This document shows, one piece after another, positions 32,367-41,001 of a stretch of 45,910 bases of DNA. The translations under genes and the position numbers were made by a program. A model generated the notes under the pieces. That model was given only the letters and a program-made list of their open reading frames with translations, was not told where the DNA came from and did no database searches. Numbering within the stretch: the first letter of the stretch is position 1; each line of letters starts with the position of its first letter. The DNA is taken from contig DWYB01000027.1 in the NCBI GenBank assembly GCA_019118885.1, forward strand, positions 1 through 45,910, in the 5' to 3' direction. Source of the stretch: Candidatus Mediterraneibacter surreyensis (GTDB lineage Bacteria; Bacillota; Clostridia; Lachnospirales; Lachnospiraceae).

Positions 32367-32395
32367 ATAATACAGCAGAAACACAGAATTTTCAA
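32367..32395 (-). promoter_or_regulatory. Promoter of the second NlpC/P60 gene
   Basis: Minus-strand TTGAAA (32395-32390), 17-base spacer ending TTTCTGCTG, then TATTAT (32372-32367). Confidence 0.8.
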
Positions 32396-32424
32396 CACGA
32401 TTCAAAAACAATTCACAGAATTAT

Positions 32425-33924
32425 TTACTGTATATTCAGGTTTGTATACCCCATCAGACTCTCGTCAACATCTCTTGCAGCCTCACGTCCCTCGCGGATC
32501 GCCCATACGACAAGCGACTGTCCTCTGTGCATATCACCGGCTGCAAATACATGTTTGATATTTGTCGCATATTTACCCGGCTCTGTCTTTACATTCGTCC
32601 GCTCATTGACTTCCACACCGAACGCTTTCGTGACATACTCCTCGCTTCCGAGGAATCCTGCTGCGATCAGTACAAGATCTGCGTCTACCGTGTACTCGCT
32701 GCCCGGAATCTCTGCCATATACATTCTGCCGGTCTTTTCATCTTTCTTGCTCTCCAGCTTGATGAGAACAGCTTTACAGAGTTTTCCTTTCTTGTCTTTC
32801 ACAAACTCTTTCACCGTTGTCTGGTAGACACGCGGGTCATGTCCGAACACGGCGATCGCTTCCTGCTGGCCGTAATCTGTCTTGCAGATTCTCGGCCACT
32901 CCGGCCACGGGTTTGTCTCGGTTCTCTGATCCGGAGCTTTCGGCATCATCTCCAGCTGGAGCACAGACTTGGCGCCGTGGCGGATGGAAGTACCGACGCA
33001 GTCATTGCCTGTATCTCCGCCGCCGATAACGATAACATTTTTCCCTTTCGCGGAAATATATGTTCCGTCTTTAAGCTGCATATCGTGAGACCAGAGAGCC
33101 TTCGTCGTTGACTTCAGGAAATCCACTGCAAAATAGATGCCCTCCGCGTCACGACCCGGGGCTTTGATATCACGGGGATGGGACGCTCCGCAGGCAAGGA
33201 CGATGCGGTCGTACTCTTTTAAGAGCTGCGCCGGTTTTACATCCTTTCCCACATTGCAGTTCACGCGGAACTCAACGCCTTCTTCCTCCATGATCTTTAA
33301 CTTTCTGTCAATATACTGCTTCTCCAGTTTCATATTCGGAATACCGTAGCGGAGCAGTCCGCCCGGTTTGTCCTCCCGCTCGAACACAGTGACCTGATGT
33401 CCTCTTCTGTTGAGAAGATCCGCTGCCGCCAGTCCGGACGGACCGGAACCGATGACAGCTACTTTTTTGCCCGTACGCACTTTCGGCGGACGTGCTTTTG
33501 CATAGCCCTTATCATACGCATTTTCAATGATGGCGTATTCATTGCTCTTTGACGCCACCGGATCCTGGTTCAGGCCGCACGTACATGCATTCTCACAGAG
33601 AGCCGGACATACTCTGGAAGTAAACTCCGGGAAGTTATTTGTCTTTGCCAGACGGTAATATGCCTCCTCCCAGTTGCCGTTATAGATCAGATCATTCCAC
33701 TCCGGCACAAGGTTATGCAGCGGGCATCCGCTGGCCATCCCCATCAGATTTAAGCCTGACTGGCAGAACGGCACGCCGCACGCCATGCACCGCGCCCCCT
33801 GCAGTTCCTGTTCCTCTTTTGTAAGAGGCGTATAGAACTCATTAAAATGCTTGATTCTCTCAAGCGGCTGTTCCGCTGTCTTGTCTTTTCTTGCATAATC
33901 CATAAATCCTGTCGGTTTTCCCAC
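32425..33924 (-). CDS. gltD: Glutamate synthase, small (beta) subunit
   Basis: 499 residues. N-terminal iron-sulphur region with CMACGVPFCQSG and later CPALCENACTCGLN; FAD domain GSGPSGLAAADLLNRRGHQV and GLLRYGIPNMKLEK; NADPH domain VIGGGDTGNDCVGTSIRHGA. The C-terminal FAD closure is AAGDMHRGQSLVVWAIREGR. It supplies electrons from NADPH to GltB, making glutamate from 2-oxoglutarate and glutamine. Starts 12 bases behind gltB. No clear terminator follows before the NlpC/P60 promoter. Confidence 0.95.
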   Translation of the reverse strand: MGKPTGFMDYARKDKTAEQPLERIKHFNEFYTPLTKEEQELQGARCMACGVPFCQSGLNLMGMASGCPLHNLVPEWNDLIYNGNWEEAYYRLAKTNNFPEFTSRVCPALCENACTCGLNQDPVASKSNEYAIIENAYDKGYAKARPPKVRTGKKVAVIGSGPSGLAAADLLNRRGHQVTVFEREDKPGGLLRYGIPNMKLEKQYIDRKLKIMEEEGVEFRVNCNVGKDVKPAQLLKEYDRIVLACGASHPRDIKAPGRDAEGIYFAVDFLKSTTKALWSHDMQLKDGTYISAKGKNVIVIGGGDTGNDCVGTSIRHGAKSVLQLEMMPKAPDQRTETNPWPEWPRICKTDYGQQEAIAVFGHDPRVYQTTVKEFVKDKKGKLCKAVLIKLESKKDEKTGRMYMAEIPGSEYTVDADLVLIAAGFLGSEEYVTKAFGVEVNERTNVKTEPGKYATNIKHVFAAGDMHRGQSLVVWAIREGREAARDVDESLMGYTNLNIQ

Positions 33925-33936
33925 TTTTCGCGCCTC

Positions 33937-36900
33937 CTATCTTCCGTTTTTGATCTTATTGAATGCTTCGATCTGTGCTTTTTCTCTGCTTAATCCCTTT
34001 TCTTCCATCTGGAAGATTGCTGCCATCATCTTCTCGTAATCTTCCGGGATGATCTTTTTGAATTTCGGAAGATAATCTTCGAAGTGATCCAGAATACGTT
34101 TGCCCACTTCTGAGTTTGTATATGAGACGTGTTCCTGAATCATGCTCTTTAACTCCTGCACGTCATATTTGTCAGTTACACGCTGAATCTTAACCATCGC
34201 TTTATTGACTCTTGTATAAAGTGTGCTGTCCATATCAAGAACATAAGCAATACCGCCGCTCATGCCGGCCGCAAAGTTCTTGCCGACTTTTCCGAGCACG
34301 ACAACGCATCCGCCGGTCATATATTCACAGCCATGGTCGCCCACGCCCTCTACGACTGCGCGCACACCGGAGTTTCTCACGCAGAAACGTTCTCCTGCCA
34401 CGCCGTTTACAAATGCCTTTCCGCTTGTCGCGCCATAGAATGCAACGTTTCCTATTATAATATTCTCGTCAGATTTAAACTTTGTTCCGTTAGGCGGGCA
34501 TACGACAAGCTTACCGCCGGAGAGACCTTTTCCGAAATAATCGTTACTGTCTCCCACCAGCTCCAGCGTCAGTCCTTTCGGGATAAACGCGCCGAAGCTC
34601 TGTCCGCCTGCTCCTTTACACTTAATTACGAAACTGTCATCTTCCAGACCTTCCGGATATCTTCTCGTGATCTCGGATCCGAAGATCGTACCGAATGTAC
34701 GGTCGGTATTGGTGACATCGATCTCAAGGCTTCTCTTCTGTCCTTTCTCCAGCGCAGGGAGAAGCTGTTTAACAAGAACTTTTTCATCCAGTGTTTTCTC
34801 AAGCTCGAAGTCAAACACTTTCTTCGGATTGAAGATCATGCCTTTCTTCTGCTTTGCATACGGATTATAAAGCACACCGGAGAGGTCAAGTGTTGCTGCA
34901 CGGCTGGATGTAGGCTCATCTTTCACCTTCAGAAGATCTGTACGTCCTACCAGTTCATCCACTGTGCGTACACCCAGTTTCGCCATATATTCTCTCAACT
35001 CTTCTGCAATGAAACGCATGAAGTTCATTACATATTCCGGTTTACCTGTAAAGCGCTTTCTCAGTTCCGGATTCTGTGTTGCCACACCTACCGGACAGGT
35101 ATCCAGATTGCAGACACGCATCATGACACATCCCATGGTTACAAGCGGCGCTGTTGCAAATCCGAATTCCTCTGCTCCGAGCAGTGCCGCGATGGCAACA
35201 TCTCTTCCGCTCATGAGCTTTCCGTCTGTCTCGATGCGGACACGCTCGCGCAGTCCGTTCTGGATCAGAGTCTGGTGCGTCTCTGCAAGTCCCAGTTCCC
35301 ACGGAAGTCCTGCATTCTGAATAGAACTTCTCGGCGCCGCTCCTGTTCCTCCGTCATAACCGGAGATCAGGATAACGCCTGCGCCTGCCTTCGCCACACC
35401 AGCGGCTACGGTTCCGACGCCTGCTTCGGATACAAGTTTTACTGAAATTCTTGCTTTTTTATTCGCATTTTTCAGGTCATAGATCAGCTGCGCCAAGTCC
35501 TCGATAGAATAGATATCGTGGTGCGGCGGCGGTGAGATCAGGCTCACGCCCGGCGTTGAATGACGGGTCTTCGCGATCCACGGATAGACCTTTCCGCCCG
35601 GCAGATGTCCGCCTTCGCCCGGCTTCGCGCCCTGTGCCATTTTGATCTGGATCTCCTGTGCGCTTACCAGATATCTGGATGTAACACCGAAACGTCCTGA
35701 CGCTACCTGCTTGATCGCAGAACAGCGGTCCGTATCCAGTCTTTCGATCTCCTCTCCACCTTCACCGGAATTGGATTTTCCGTGGAGACGGTTCATGGCG
35801 ATGGCAAGAGTCTCATGGGCTTCCTTGGAGATGGAACCGTAAGACATAGCTCCCGTCTTAAATCTTGTTACAATGGAGTCCACACTCTCCACTTCCTCGA
35901 GCGGAACACCTTTCTTCGGATAATTGAAGTCGAGCTGTCCTCTTAAGTTGACCTTTTCTCCTTCTGCGTCCACCATCTTTGTATACTGCTTGAACATATC
36001 ATAGTCGCCGCGTCTTGTGGACTGCTGGAGCATATGGATCGTCTGCGGATTGTACAGATGTTCTTCTCCGCCGCTCTTATATTTGTGACGTCCCACGCTG
36101 TCAAGAGTCATATCGCCGTCAAGTCCCAGCGGATCAAACGCCTGTGTATGGAACGCCGTATAATCTTCCGCAATCTCTTCGATGCCGATACCTCCGACAC
36201 GGCTTACAGTATCTGTAAAATACCTGTCGATAAACTCTTTCTTAAGTCCGATCGCCTCAAAGATCTTTGCTCCCTGGTAGGACTGGATCGTAGAAATACC
36301 CATCTTGGACGCGATCTTGACAATTCCGTGGATCACTGCGCTGTTATAGTCGTCTACTGCCGCATAGTAATCCTTGTGGAGCAGTCTTGATTCAATCAGC
36401 TGACGGATAGACTCGTGAGCCAGATACGGATTGATCGCACATGCGCCGTAGCCGAGCAGAGTTGCAAAATGATGTACCTCTCTCGGTTCGCCGCTCTCAA
36501 GAATCATTGCCACGGAAGTTCTCTTCTTCGTGCGGACCAGATGCTGCTGCAGACCGGACACTGCCAGCAGTGACGGAATTGCCACGTGATACTCGTCTAC
36601 ATCACGGTCTGTCAGGATCAGAATATTGGCGCCGCCGCGGATCACTCTGTCTACTTCTATAAAAAGATACTCGATAGCTTTCTCAAGACTTGTGTTCTTA
36701 TAATATGTAATCGGGATCTCAGCTACCTTGAATCCTTCCACTTTCATATTTTTGATCTTCAGAAGGTCTGTATTTGTCAGGATCGGGTTGTTAACCCGAA
36801 GCATCTTACAGTTCTCCTCTTTCTTTTCAAGCAGGTTTCCGTCTTTTCCGACATAAATCGTAGTTGAGGTGACAATCTCCTCACGGATCGCATCGATCGG

Positions 36901-38529
36901 CGGGTTTGTAACCTGCGCGAACAGCTGTTTAAAATAGCCGAACAGAGGCTGTCTCTTCTTGGAAAGAACCGAGAGCGGAGCATCGATACCCATGGCTGCG
37001 ATTCCCTCTCCGCCGTTCTTCGCCATTGTAAGGATAGATGTCTTTACATCCTCATAGGCATAACCAAACGCTTTCTGGAGACGGGTACATTCCTCTTTTG
37101 TGTACTTCGGGATATCCTTGTTCGGGATCGGAAGATCTTTCAGCTCGATCAGATTGCTGTCCAGCCATTCGCCATAAGGTTCCTCGTTCGCATACTTTTC
37201 CTTTAATTCCTCATCGTCTATCACTCTGCCCTCTACGGTATCAACGAGCAGCATTTTGCCCGGATGCAGACGTTCTTTCACAAGGATTTTGGACGGTTCA
37301 ATGTCCAGCACTCCTACTTCCGAAGAGAGGATCAGGTTATCATCATCCGTAATATAGTATCTCGATGGGCGAAGACCGTTGCGGTCAAGCACTGCTCCCA
37401 TCACATCACCGTCAGAGAACAGGATCGAAGCCGGACCGTCCCACGGCTCCATCATAGTCGCATAATACTGGTAGAAATCCTTCTTGTTCTGGGACATGCT
37501 CCGGTTGTTTACCCATGGCTCCGGGATACAGATCATCACTGCAAGCGGAAGATCCATGCCGCTCATCACCATAAATTCAAGAGCGTTGTCGAGCATAGCT
37601 GAATCTGAGCCGGACGTATTGATCGCCGGAAGCACTTTGTGCAGTTCGCCTTTAAGCTTTCCTGCCTCCATCGTCTCCTCACGGGCACGCATCTTGTCAG
37701 CGTTACCGCGGATCGTATTAATCTCACCGTTGTGCACGATAAAACGGTTCGGATGGGCTCTCTGCCAGCTCGGTGTTGTATTCGTACTGAAACGGGAATG
37801 TACCATAGCAATAGCCGACTCATAATCCTCGTCCTGAAGATCTCCGAAAAACTGACGGAGCTGACCTACAAGGAACATTCCCTTGTATACGATCGTACGG
37901 CTGGAAAGTGATACTACATATGTATCATCGCTGCTCTGCTCAAATACTCGTCTGACCACATAGAGACGACGGTCGAAGTCGATCCCCTTATTGATCATCT
38001 GCGGGCGCTCGATAAATGCCTGCATGATACAGGGCATACAATCAACAGCGGTCTTGCCGAGCACTTCCGGATGTACCGGGACTTCTCTCCAGCCAAGGAA
38101 ATTCAGGCCTTCTTTCTTTACAATAACTTCAAAGATATTTTTAGCCTGATTGCGTTTCAGCTCATCCTGCGGCAGGAAGAACATCCCGACGCCGTAATCT
38201 CTCTCGCCTTTCAGGTCAATCCCCAGCGGCTTACAGACTTTCTGAAAGAACTTATGGGATACCTGCAGAAGAATACCGACACCGTCTCCGGTCTTTCCTT
38301 CTGCGTCCTTTCCTGCTCTGTGCTCCAAGTGCTCTACGATCTTAAGCGCTCCGGCAACTGTACTGTGGCTCTTCACGCCTTTGATATTTACGATCGCACC
38401 GATACCGCAGTTATCGTGTTCAAAACTCTTACGGTAAAGTCCCTGCGGGATATCACTCTTCGCGGTTTCATGCTGCGCTGTTTCCATCTGCTGTCCTTCA
38501 TTTTGAAGGGTTTCATTTGCTCTTCTCAT
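33937..38529 (-). CDS. gltB: Glutamate synthase, large (alpha) subunit
   Basis: 1530 residues, full length. Amidotransferase domain with the N-terminal nucleophile in FEHDNCGIGAIVNI at Cys 41, so about 40 residues are a propeptide to be removed, longer than in some relatives. FMN-binding synthase domain with ISGYDGGTGAAPRSSIQNAG; 3Fe-4S cysteines in MGCVMMRVCNLDTCPVG; and C-terminal GxGxG-type beta-helix domain, starting near LIVKCKGAGGQSFGAF. Only one start has AAAGGAG behind it. First of the gltBD operon; own promoter at 38565-38593. Confidence 0.95.
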   Translation of the reverse strand: MRRANETLQNEGQQMETAQHETAKSDIPQGLYRKSFEHDNCGIGAIVNIKGVKSHSTVAGALKIVEHLEHRAGKDAEGKTGDGVGILLQVSHKFFQKVCKPLGIDLKGERDYGVGMFFLPQDELKRNQAKNIFEVIVKKEGLNFLGWREVPVHPEVLGKTAVDCMPCIMQAFIERPQMINKGIDFDRRLYVVRRVFEQSSDDTYVVSLSSRTIVYKGMFLVGQLRQFFGDLQDEDYESAIAMVHSRFSTNTTPSWQRAHPNRFIVHNGEINTIRGNADKMRAREETMEAGKLKGELHKVLPAINTSGSDSAMLDNALEFMVMSGMDLPLAVMICIPEPWVNNRSMSQNKKDFYQYYATMMEPWDGPASILFSDGDVMGAVLDRNGLRPSRYYITDDDNLILSSEVGVLDIEPSKILVKERLHPGKMLLVDTVEGRVIDDEELKEKYANEEPYGEWLDSNLIELKDLPIPNKDIPKYTKEECTRLQKAFGYAYEDVKTSILTMAKNGGEGIAAMGIDAPLSVLSKKRQPLFGYFKQLFAQVTNPPIDAIREEIVTSTTIYVGKDGNLLEKKEENCKMLRVNNPILTNTDLLKIKNMKVEGFKVAEIPITYYKNTSLEKAIEYLFIEVDRVIRGGANILILTDRDVDEYHVAIPSLLAVSGLQQHLVRTKKRTSVAMILESGEPREVHHFATLLGYGACAINPYLAHESIRQLIESRLLHKDYYAAVDDYNSAVIHGIVKIASKMGISTIQSYQGAKIFEAIGLKKEFIDRYFTDTVSRVGGIGIEEIAEDYTAFHTQAFDPLGLDGDMTLDSVGRHKYKSGGEEHLYNPQTIHMLQQSTRRGDYDMFKQYTKMVDAEGEKVNLRGQLDFNYPKKGVPLEEVESVDSIVTRFKTGAMSYGSISKEAHETLAIAMNRLHGKSNSGEGGEEIERLDTDRCSAIKQVASGRFGVTSRYLVSAQEIQIKMAQGAKPGEGGHLPGGKVYPWIAKTRHSTPGVSLISPPPHHDIYSIEDLAQLIYDLKNANKKARISVKLVSEAGVGTVAAGVAKAGAGVILISGYDGGTGAAPRSSIQNAGLPWELGLAETHQTLIQNGLRERVRIETDGKLMSGRDVAIAALLGAEEFGFATAPLVTMGCVMMRVCNLDTCPVGVATQNPELRKRFTGKPEYVMNFMRFIAEELREYMAKLGVRTVDELVGRTDLLKVKDEPTSSRAATLDLSGVLYNPYAKQKKGMIFNPKKVFDFELEKTLDEKVLVKQLLPALEKGQKRSLEIDVTNTDRTFGTIFGSEITRRYPEGLEDDSFVIKCKGAGGQSFGAFIPKGLTLELVGDSNDYFGKGLSGGKLVVCPPNGTKFKSDENIIIGNVAFYGATSGKAFVNGVAGERFCVRNSGVRAVVEGVGDHGCEYMTGGCVVVLGKVGKNFAAGMSGGIAYVLDMDSTLYTRVNKAMVKIQRVTDKYDVQELKSMIQEHVSYTNSEVGKRILDHFEDYLPKFKKIIPEDYEKMMAAIFQMEEKGLSREKAQIEAFNKIKNGR

Positions 38530-38564
38530 GATCGCTGTCCTCTCCTTTGCATTTTATGAAAAAG

Positions 38565-38593
38565 ACTATACACGATTTTCTTTCATTTGTAAA
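38565..38593 (-). promoter_or_regulatory. Promoter of gltBD
   Basis: Minus-strand TTTACA (38593-38588), 17-base spacer, TATAGT (38570-38565), 36 bases before the ATG. The 38594-38740 stretch upstream is very AT-rich with no gene and no clear operator. Confidence 0.8.
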
Positions 38594-38743
38594 TAAGAAA
38601 TTCTTAACAATTGTCTGATAATTTGACTATTCTTTATTTTATTCTCTATTTTCTGATATTTATATTTTTCAACAATCAACAGTAACAGTTCTTAATATAT
38701 TTAAAATTCGTTTTAATTATGGTTTATTTATCTCCTATACATC

Positions 38744-38778
38744 AAAAAAGTGTGGTAGGATTTTCTCACTACCACACA
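38744..38778 (-). terminator. Terminator of the argS-alaX-CPBP operon
   Basis: Minus-strand TGTGTGGTAG-tgagaaaatc-CTACCACACTTTTTTG, a 10-bp stem with six T residues. Confidence 0.93.
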
Positions 38779-38809
38779 CAATTTCTAATTGTTCTTTTGA
38801 AAAAACATT

Positions 38810-39787
38810 TTATCGAAACATGTCCGTACGATTCTGATCCGCCCCGGTATTTCCCGGATTTATCTGACCATCCATTCTCTGAATAAGCACGAACATTACC
38901 GAGCACACAAATGCACCAAGTATAACCGCTCCCGCCATCCGCATAGGATCCGCTCCAATCCAGGCGAACACACCGAGTTCTGTAAACGCAACAGATCCTG
39001 TATTAAGTATAATGTGCAAAGAAACAGGCGCTTTAAAAGATCCGAATTTTTCATATATATAGCAAAGGAATACTCCCAGCAAAAACGAATACATCATCTG
39101 TGTGGCGTTAGAATGCATAAATGCAAACAGAATTGCCGAGCACAACGCCGAATACCAGAACCCCTGACGTTCGCGGAACCTTTTATATAATACGCCTCTG
39201 AACATCAGCTCCTCTGCAACCGGAATCACAATTCCCAGCCCGATGATCTGAACCGGAATCGATGCTGAGTACATCATCTGGGCACTCTGCTGATACTGAT
39301 CATCATAAAACGCAAGCTGAATCATAGCCATAAGGCAGGTGGCTGCAATACATCCCGCAATCCCGAACACAAAAACCGTCCAATACTTTCGAAAAGACGC
39401 CTTTTCAGGAACGAAAACCCCGCACGCTTTCTCCATGCGTCTGTCACGCGCGAACAAAATTCCTGTCAGGATTATAGTACACAACGATGCTGCCGCCGCA
39501 ATCTCAACCTGATGTCTTGCCACCGCTTCAAGCGCCGGCTGCATAGACTGCATATAAGATTCCATAAGCTCCTGAAACGTCAGCTGTGTTCCACCCTGTA
39601 CCGCATCCATATATCCATTCATAGCATATGGTATTTCGATCACAAGCTGGAGCAGCATCTGTACTCCTCCCTGTATCGCCAGGAAACCCAGCAGCGGACC
39701 GGCAAGGCTCCAGAACGGGCTCTTCCTTCGGATCTGATTCGGCCGGTTTTCCTGATTTCCCCGATTTATTCGGTCGCCCTCATTCAT
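38810..39787 (-). CDS. CPBP family intramembrane metalloprotease
   Basis: 325 residues, about eight membrane helices. The glutamate motif EELMFRGVLYKRFRERQG (about residue 195), the FAFMHSNATQ motif and the third HIILNTG motif give the metal-binding residues of CAAX protease and bacteriocin-processing (Abi) family. Charged N-terminus with NRGNQENRPNQ. Could process a small peptide or prenylated protein, or act in immunity; no bacteriocin gene is nearby. ATG overlaps alaX stop by four bases. Confidence 0.9.
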   Translation of the reverse strand: MNEGDRINRGNQENRPNQIRRKSPFWSLAGPLLGFLAIQGGVQMLLQLVIEIPYAMNGYMDAVQGGTQLTFQELMESYMQSMQPALEAVARHQVEIAAAASLCTIILTGILFARDRRMEKACGVFVPEKASFRKYWTVFVFGIAGCIAATCLMAMIQLAFYDDQYQQSAQMMYSASIPVQIIGLGIVIPVAEELMFRGVLYKRFRERQGFWYSALCSAILFAFMHSNATQMMYSFLLGVFLCYIYEKFGSFKAPVSLHIILNTGSVAFTELGVFAWIGADPMRMAGAVILGAFVCSVMFVLIQRMDGQINPGNTGADQNRTDMFR

Positions 39788-40995
39788 CCCGTCTCACCCG
39801 CTTTCTCTAAAATCCACATACGCATATCCTGCTCATTCCCATGTGCAGTTCCCTGGACCATCTCAGGCTTTCCGCCTCCCCGCCCATTAAACTTTGCATT
39901 GAACTCTTTTACAAATATCCGCATATCGACCGGTTTCCTTTCATTTGTACCCCGGGATCCCATCACATACCGGAATCCTATCTTTTCATTTCCATGAAAT
40001 ACTGCGCAAAATCCATGTCCGTCTTCCAGAGCCCGGTTCATGAGTTTCCGCATCGATTCCCCTTCGATATCTTCCGAAAAAATACAGACCGGTTCACCAT
40101 CTTTCGGGATCATATCCGCACGCAGATCGATCAGCTTCTTCTCTTGTTCAGCAAGCTGGGATTTCAGATGCGCTGTTTCTTCCTTTACGCGCAGTACCGC
40201 TTCTGCAATTTCATTGTCTTTTGCACACAGCATGGCGGATATCTCACCGGCCTGCAGCTGTTTCACTTCATAATCTTTGAGTGCTCTTATTCCGCAGAGC
40301 ATAGTAACTCTGACGCCGCCTTTATACCGCTGTACATTTGTCAGCTTAATCACGCCGATCTCGCCTGTATGCACTACATGAGGCGCGCAGCATGCACAGA
40401 CATCGTATCCCGGAACCACAATGATCCGCACCTGACCCTCAATCTCAATTTTGCTGCGGTACTCTATCCTGGAAAGCTCCTCTTTTGACGGGTAGAGCGC
40501 CTGGATCTCCAGATCTTTCCACACCGCCCGATTTGCCTCGAGTTCAATCTCTGACAGCTGCTCTTTCGTAATCTCTCCGTTGAAATCCATCGTACAATTC
40601 TCGCTTCCGAGATGAAAGCCTACATTATCATATCCGAATCTGGAATGCACCAGCCCCGACACGATATGCTCTCCACTGTGCTGCTGCATCTTCATAAAGC
40701 GTTCTTCCCAGTCTATTTTTCCGGTCACAGTCGTGCCCGGACGAAGCGGGCTTTCTGTCACATGAAATATCCTGCCGTCCGTTTCCTGCACATCGACGAC
40801 CCGCACTCCATCCAGCATCCCTGTATCTGCATACTGACCTCCGCCTTCCGGAAAGAAAGCGGTACGGTCCAGTTCCACGCCGTAAAACTCGCCTTTCTTT
40901 CCTTTCAGGACTCCGTGAGGTGCACTTTCACAGGAAATGACTTTTGCCTTAAACTCCGACAGATGACTGTCCTGATAAAAAAGTTTCTCTGTCAT
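39784..40995 (-). CDS. Alanyl-tRNA editing protein, AlaX type with DHHA1 domain
   Basis: 403 residues. N-terminal AlaX editing domain hydrolyses mischarged Ser- or Gly-tRNA(Ala). Metal ligands in HSGEHIVSGLVH (HxxxH, about residue 100) and CACCAPHVVH (CxxxH, about residue 205). FPEGGGQYADTG is the family's N-terminal motif. The C-terminal part, LKSQLAEQEKKLIDLRADM and FNGRGGGKPEMVQGTA, is a coiled coil followed by a DHHA1 domain. Trans-editing of tRNA-Ala. Starts seven bases behind argS in the same operon. Confidence 0.93.
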   Translation of the reverse strand: MTEKLFYQDSHLSEFKAKVISCESAPHGVLKGKKGEFYGVELDRTAFFPEGGGQYADTGMLDGVRVVDVQETDGRIFHVTESPLRPGTTVTGKIDWEERFMKMQQHSGEHIVSGLVHSRFGYDNVGFHLGSENCTMDFNGEITKEQLSEIELEANRAVWKDLEIQALYPSKEELSRIEYRSKIEIEGQVRIIVVPGYDVCACCAPHVVHTGEIGVIKLTNVQRYKGGVRVTMLCGIRALKDYEVKQLQAGEISAMLCAKDNEIAEAVLRVKEETAHLKSQLAEQEKKLIDLRADMIPKDGEPVCIFSEDIEGESMRKLMNRALEDGHGFCAVFHGNEKIGFRYVMGSRGTNERKPVDMRIFVKEFNAKFNGRGGGKPEMVQGTAHGNEQDMRMWILEKAGETG

Positions 40996-41001
40996 TTACG
41001 A

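Noticed and set aside
34333-35445. 370-residue open frame on the plus strand inside gltB
   Set aside because: It lies opposite the well-conserved synthase domain, has no ribosome site and its translation is low-complexity and Cys/His-rich as expected of a shadow frame.
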